Shown: positions 58,454 to 61,348 of the stretch, piece after piece
Numbering within the stretch: the stretch's first letter is position 1
Layout of the letters: every line of letters starts with the position of its first letter
Assembly: GCA_015065605.1 (NCBI GenBank)
Contig: SVPZ01000012.1
Location: forward strand, 1-61,348
Reading direction: 5' to 3'
DNA: 61,348 bases
Origin: Oscillospiraceae bacterium
GTDB taxonomy: Bacteria > Bacillota > Clostridia > Oscillospirales > Acutalibacteraceae
Made by a program: the position numbers and the translations under genes
Notes under the pieces: generated by a model
What the model was told of the DNA's origin: nothing
Seen by the model: only the letters and a program-made list of their open reading frames with translations
Databases searched by the model: none

Positions 58454-59950
58454 TCACTTTAACGTATTACTGATTATTCCGCTATAATAAAGGGTTGAGA
58501 AAAACAGAATAACCGTTATCAAAACGTAAGCGCCGACAAATATAAGGTCGGTGCTTATTTTGTTTAATAGAGAAAAACTTAATGAACACACCCCTACACT
58601 TAAGGTTAATGGGAAAAGAATTTCGCTTATTATTCTGATTTTTGCGCCCGTTACCTTTATAAGTTTAAAAAAATTAAGGCAGAATGTCAGTATATTGCTT
58701 AAATACATTATATATATAAAGCCGGTTATGGAGGTTTTGGGCACGAAAACGGCGATAAGAATAATTCGTAAGATGCTATCCCCTACGCTGACTTTAAAGG
58801 TGAAGTTTTGTTGGTCGAGCCCTTTTAATATGCCGTCGCTTATAAAATCGCAGTACATAAGGGGTGTTAAGGGGGCTAAAACTCTTATTAAATAGCCCGA
58901 ATCGGCATCACTATATATAAGGTTTCCTATTCGCGTTCCGCCGAAGAAAAATATTCCGCCGAATATGATTCCTATTATCAGAGTAAGCTTCATACTTCGT
59001 TCTACGTCTTTTCTTATTATTTTAGGTTGTTTTTTAATAAGCGCTTCGCTCATTTCGGGGATAAGTAAGGTGGAAAAGGCATTTAATACCGTGGACGGAA
59101 AGAAAAGTACGGGAAGCGCCATTCCTTTTAAAGAGCCGAAAAGTGAAAGAGAGCGAGAATAAAGCCCCCCTGCTTTGTGTAAAGCTTTTGGCATAAGAAT
59201 ATTTTCTGCGGTGCGAAGAAGACTCGTTATATATCTGCCAAGTGTTATGGGCGAAGAAATGCGCAGAATTTCCTTTGTGCTGTAAAAAAGAGGAGAAACG
59301 CCGCCGCACTTAACCTTTTTAACGTCGAAAAGGTAACAAATAAAAGAAAATATGCAGGAACTCATCTCTGCAACGGTATCACCGAGAATTACACCTGCTA
59401 CCGACATACCTATTCCCTTTTTGCTGAATATTCCGACAAAGTAAAGGCAAAGGACAATTCTGACCACCTGTTCGAGCAGAACTGCGGCGGAATTGGTGCC
59501 TATTTTTCTTCTTGCGGTAAAATATCCCTTTAAAACGGCAGAAACAGCCATAAAGGGTAAAGAAAAACCGAGGATAGCAAGACTTTCTTCACTTCGTACG
59601 TCTTCTATTATTCTAAGAGCAATAAATTCGCTGCCGAAAAGGGTTATTAATAAAGAAAAGAAAGATATTAAAAGAACAATGGCGTTACTGCGCCGTATAA
59701 TCCTTAAAAGTCCGTCCTTTGAGCCAAGAGTTATTTCATTTACGCAAAGTCGGGTAACGGCAACGGTGATACCCGACGAAGCAAAGGTGGCAAGTAAGGT
59801 ATAAACCGAAAAAACCAAATGATAAAGACCTATTCCTTCGGCGCCGATGCGTCCTGCAAGCCATATTTTAAAAATAATTCCTAAAAATCTTAAAATAAGT
59901 CCCGTAACGGTCAGAATTGCCGCATTTTTTATAAAAAGAGTTTTTCTCAT
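58454..59950 (-). CDS. SpoVB-like polysaccharide/lipid flippase (MOP superfamily)
   Basis: A 498-residue protein with about 14 membrane helices of the MATE/MOP flippase fold, close to the SpoVB/MurJ-like group: KNAAILTVTGLILRFLGIIFKIWLAGRIGAEGIGLYHLVFSVY at the start, and PFMAVSAVLKGYFTARRKIG. SpoVB is needed for spore cortex; other members flip lipid II or wall glycopolymers. The sporulation link fits spoIIID in this window. No partner genes. Its gene points toward the inferred origin. Confidence 0.88.
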   Translation of the reverse strand: MRKTLFIKNAAILTVTGLILRFLGIIFKIWLAGRIGAEGIGLYHLVFSVYTLLATFASSGITVAVTRLCVNEITLGSKDGLLRIIRRSNAIVLLISFFSLLITLFGSEFIALRIIEDVRSEESLAILGFSLPFMAVSAVLKGYFTARRKIGTNSAAVLLEQVVRIVLCLYFVGIFSKKGIGMSVAGVILGDTVAEMSSCIFSFICYLFDVKKVKCGGVSPLFYSTKEILRISSPITLGRYITSLLRTAENILMPKALHKAGGLYSRSLSLFGSLKGMALPVLFFPSTVLNAFSTLLIPEMSEALIKKQPKIIRKDVERSMKLTLIIGIIFGGIFFFGGTRIGNLIYSDADSGYLIRVLAPLTPLMYCDFISDGILKGLDQQNFTFKVSVGDSILRIILIAVFVPKTSITGFIYIMYLSNILTFCLNFFKLIKVTGAKIRIISEILFPLTLSVGVCSLSFSLLNKISTDLIFVGAYVLITVILFFSTLYYSGIISNTLK

Positions 59951-60079
59951 ACAGTTCCTTCTTTCTTTTGTTTATATATATGTAAAAAAATTTCGTTGTA
60001 TCCCATATTTTATAGAACACTTGTTCGTGGGTAAAATGGGCAAAAAAATATTTTTGTGAAAAATTATTAAAAATAATAA

Positions 60080-60108
60080 TTGACAAACAAAATTTGTTGT
60101 GCTAAAAT
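60080..60108 (+). promoter_or_regulatory. Promoter of the second large secreted protein
   Basis: TTGACA (60080-60085), 17-nt spacer, TAAAAT (60103-60108). The start codon is at 60141, after AAGGAGAG. Confidence 0.8.
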
Positions 60109-60140
60109 CATTATGTAAAAATATCTACAAGGAGAGTTGT

Positions 60141-61348
60141 ATGATGAAAAAATTATTAAGCATTATTCTGACTGTATGTATGCTTTTCTCTCTCATTATC
60201 GTTCCTGTAACGGTTAACGCAGAAGAAGTTACATACGAAGAAACTACTTTAGGTAGTTATTACAAGTTCACCTTCGGCGAAGATGAAATGTATAACTACG
60301 TAAAAGACGCAAAGGAAGAATATAAGGGAAAAGAATTTACTCCTTTATATTACCAATATGCCCCTGGTGCGTCTGTTGGCTATAAGGAGGTTACCGACTC
60401 CGTAACCGGAGATAAGTACGATACCTTACAGCTTCAGTCCGGTTCGGGTATTATGTTTACCCCCCTTACAAAGGACGGTAAGCCCTTTGAAATGAAACCG
60501 GGCGTTGAATATACCTATAAGGTAAATATGTTTATTCCCGTTGGTCACTGCTGGGTTCATTCCTTTGTTGCAGTAGGTCATATGGATCCTGCTAAGCACT
60601 TATGGGGTAAATTCCTTAATATCGGTACTGCCGAAGAACCCAAGTACCTTTCTACAAACTATCCCTACTCTAACAACAGATCTTTAACTAACCAAGGTGG
60701 TTCGGGTTGGGCATACGCCTTTAAAGAAGGTACCTACGGTAAAACCTCTACCTTCTCTACTATTGAAGGTTCTACAGGTGTTTGTCTTCATAAGGAAGAC
60801 GAGCGTTTTGGTGTTACCTGTACTCACGGTTCTTTAACCGGCACTAAGCCCTACGTTCAGAAAACCAGTACTATTACCTTAGCTGAAAACTTCACTTTAG
60901 ATGAAAACAATCTTTACTCATCTACTCAGGAAATATATAGCGACAACAAAGGTACAGCTATTGACGGAAATCCCACCACCACGTTAAGCAACTTCTTTAC
61001 TCTTTATATGGGTGGCGGTAGCGCTTCTATGTATGCAAAGAGCAATTATGCTATTTACGGTAACTATACCTATGACGATATGTATGATGAAGCAGGCAAA
61101 GCCATCCCGATTTACGATACCTATCAGATAGAATCTATCGAAATTTATGAAACCGGTAAGGGTGCTGCTAACATGCACGTTGGTGATACTGTTACTCAGG
61201 TAAAGGGTAACGCAGGCGATGCTATTGCTCTTGAAATCCCTGCTGCTCCCGAAGGCAAATACTTTGTTGCTTGGTACACCGATGCTGAGTTTACCACTCC
61301 CGTTACCGAGGCTCAGACCCTTGTTGAAGGTGCACCTGTTGATTACTA
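60141..61348 (+). CDS. Large secreted protein, paralogue of the GH16 protein N-terminus (partial)
   Basis: The first 402 codons of a gene that runs off the window. A signal peptide (about 1-29, SIILTVCMLFSLIIVPVTVNA) precedes a module matching residues 28-425 of the GH16 protein: TTLGSYYKFTFGEDEMYNY, ASVGYKEVTDSVTGDKYDTLQLQ, NQGGSGWAYAFKEGTYGKTS, YQIESIEIYETGKG, and WYTDAEFTTPVTE. Codon use is C-rich, suggesting good expression. The C-terminal domain, and so the catalytic function, is not visible. Confidence 0.9.
   Translation, partial: MMKKLLSIILTVCMLFSLIIVPVTVNAEEVTYEETTLGSYYKFTFGEDEMYNYVKDAKEEYKGKEFTPLYYQYAPGASVGYKEVTDSVTGDKYDTLQLQSGSGIMFTPLTKDGKPFEMKPGVEYTYKVNMFIPVGHCWVHSFVAVGHMDPAKHLWGKFLNIGTAEEPKYLSTNYPYSNNRSLTNQGGSGWAYAFKEGTYGKTSTFSTIEGSTGVCLHKEDERFGVTCTHGSLTGTKPYVQKTSTITLAENFTLDENNLYSSTQEIYSDNKGTAIDGNPTTTLSNFFTLYMGGGSASMYAKSNYAIYGNYTYDDMYDEAGKAIPIYDTYQIESIEIYETGKGAANMHVGDTVTQVKGNAGDAIALEIPAAPEGKYFVAWYTDAEFTTPVTEAQTLVEGAPVDY

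Noticed and set aside
60984-61178. Minus-strand small gene inside the partial secreted protein
   Set aside because: It is antisense to a clear coding region conserved with the GH16 paralogue.

Overview
This window looks like the replication-origin region of an endospore-forming member of the class Clostridia (Bacillota), probably a gut Oscillospirales-type organism. The clues are the order dnaA-dnaN-S4-recF-remB-gyrB-gyrA, SpoIIID and SpoVB-like genes, a CarD-family regulator, a T-box leader, ATP-dependent PEP carboxykinase, moderate-to-low GC with strong AGGAGG-type ribosome sites, and perfect B. subtilis-type parS sites. The species cannot be told from the sequence.

Layout. Positions 1-20.3 kb hold housekeeping operons, all on the minus strand: (i) T-box - cysE - cysS - tRNA-modification methyltransferase, then greA - lysS from their own promoter; (ii) one contiguous run, lipoprotein - response regulator - histidine kinase - DUF1385 - prmC - recA - recX - rimO - pgsA - carD; (iii) a four-gene Gld-type ABC exporter operon (ATPase, permease, GldG-like, DUF4340). 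At 20.5-20.7 kb there is a perfect sigma-A promoter with tRNA-Met and tRNA-Glu, and the tRNA-Glu 3' end plus its terminator is duplicated just downstream. Positions 21-25.4 kb carry rsmI, an LCP cell-wall ligase, a DUF4358 lipoprotein, a three-gene operon of small unknown proteins and a YfcE-type phosphoesterase. Positions 25.5-28.2 kb are a DpnII-like GATC restriction-modification island. Positions 28.3-33.4 kb hold a PIG-L deacetylase/MFS pair divergent from an AraC regulator, a zinc dehydrogenase and a 5'-truncated PIG-L copy. Positions 33.5-39 kb hold a giant secreted GH16 protein, a multi-hairpin element and a transglutaminase-like lipoprotein. Positions 39-46.4 kb are a mosaic: a REP-associated transposase, tRNA-Arg, spoIIID, pckA, a repeat-containing membrane protein, an XRE regulator, two SLOG-fold proteins and a hydrolase. 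Positions 46.4-56.4 kb are dnaA to gyrA, a CPBP protease and two parS sites. Positions 56.4-61.3 kb hold tadA, a QueG-like protein, a DUF559 protein, a SpoVB-like flippase and the start of a second large secreted protein paralogous to the GH16 protein.

Strand use switches around dnaA (mostly minus to the left, mostly plus to the right), so oriC very probably lies at about 46.4-48.1 kb and the two halves are the starts of the two replichores.

The most interesting signal is a set of 27-28 nt REP-like hairpins, each preceded by GTAG, scattered through the window together with a RAYT (Y1/HUH) transposase gene. Two of the hairpins lie inside the transposase coding sequence itself, in opposite orientations. 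Outside that gene all five GTAG-bearing copies point away from the inferred origin, which puts GTAG on the inferred lagging-strand template. Other notable items are a six-copy 76-bp tandem array between a cysteine T-box and cysE, a six-hairpin MITE-like element upstream of the GH16 gene, an HTH-fused GATC methyltransferase with a palindrome over its own promoter, and G-rich 7-nt repeats that are likewise polarised relative to oriC.
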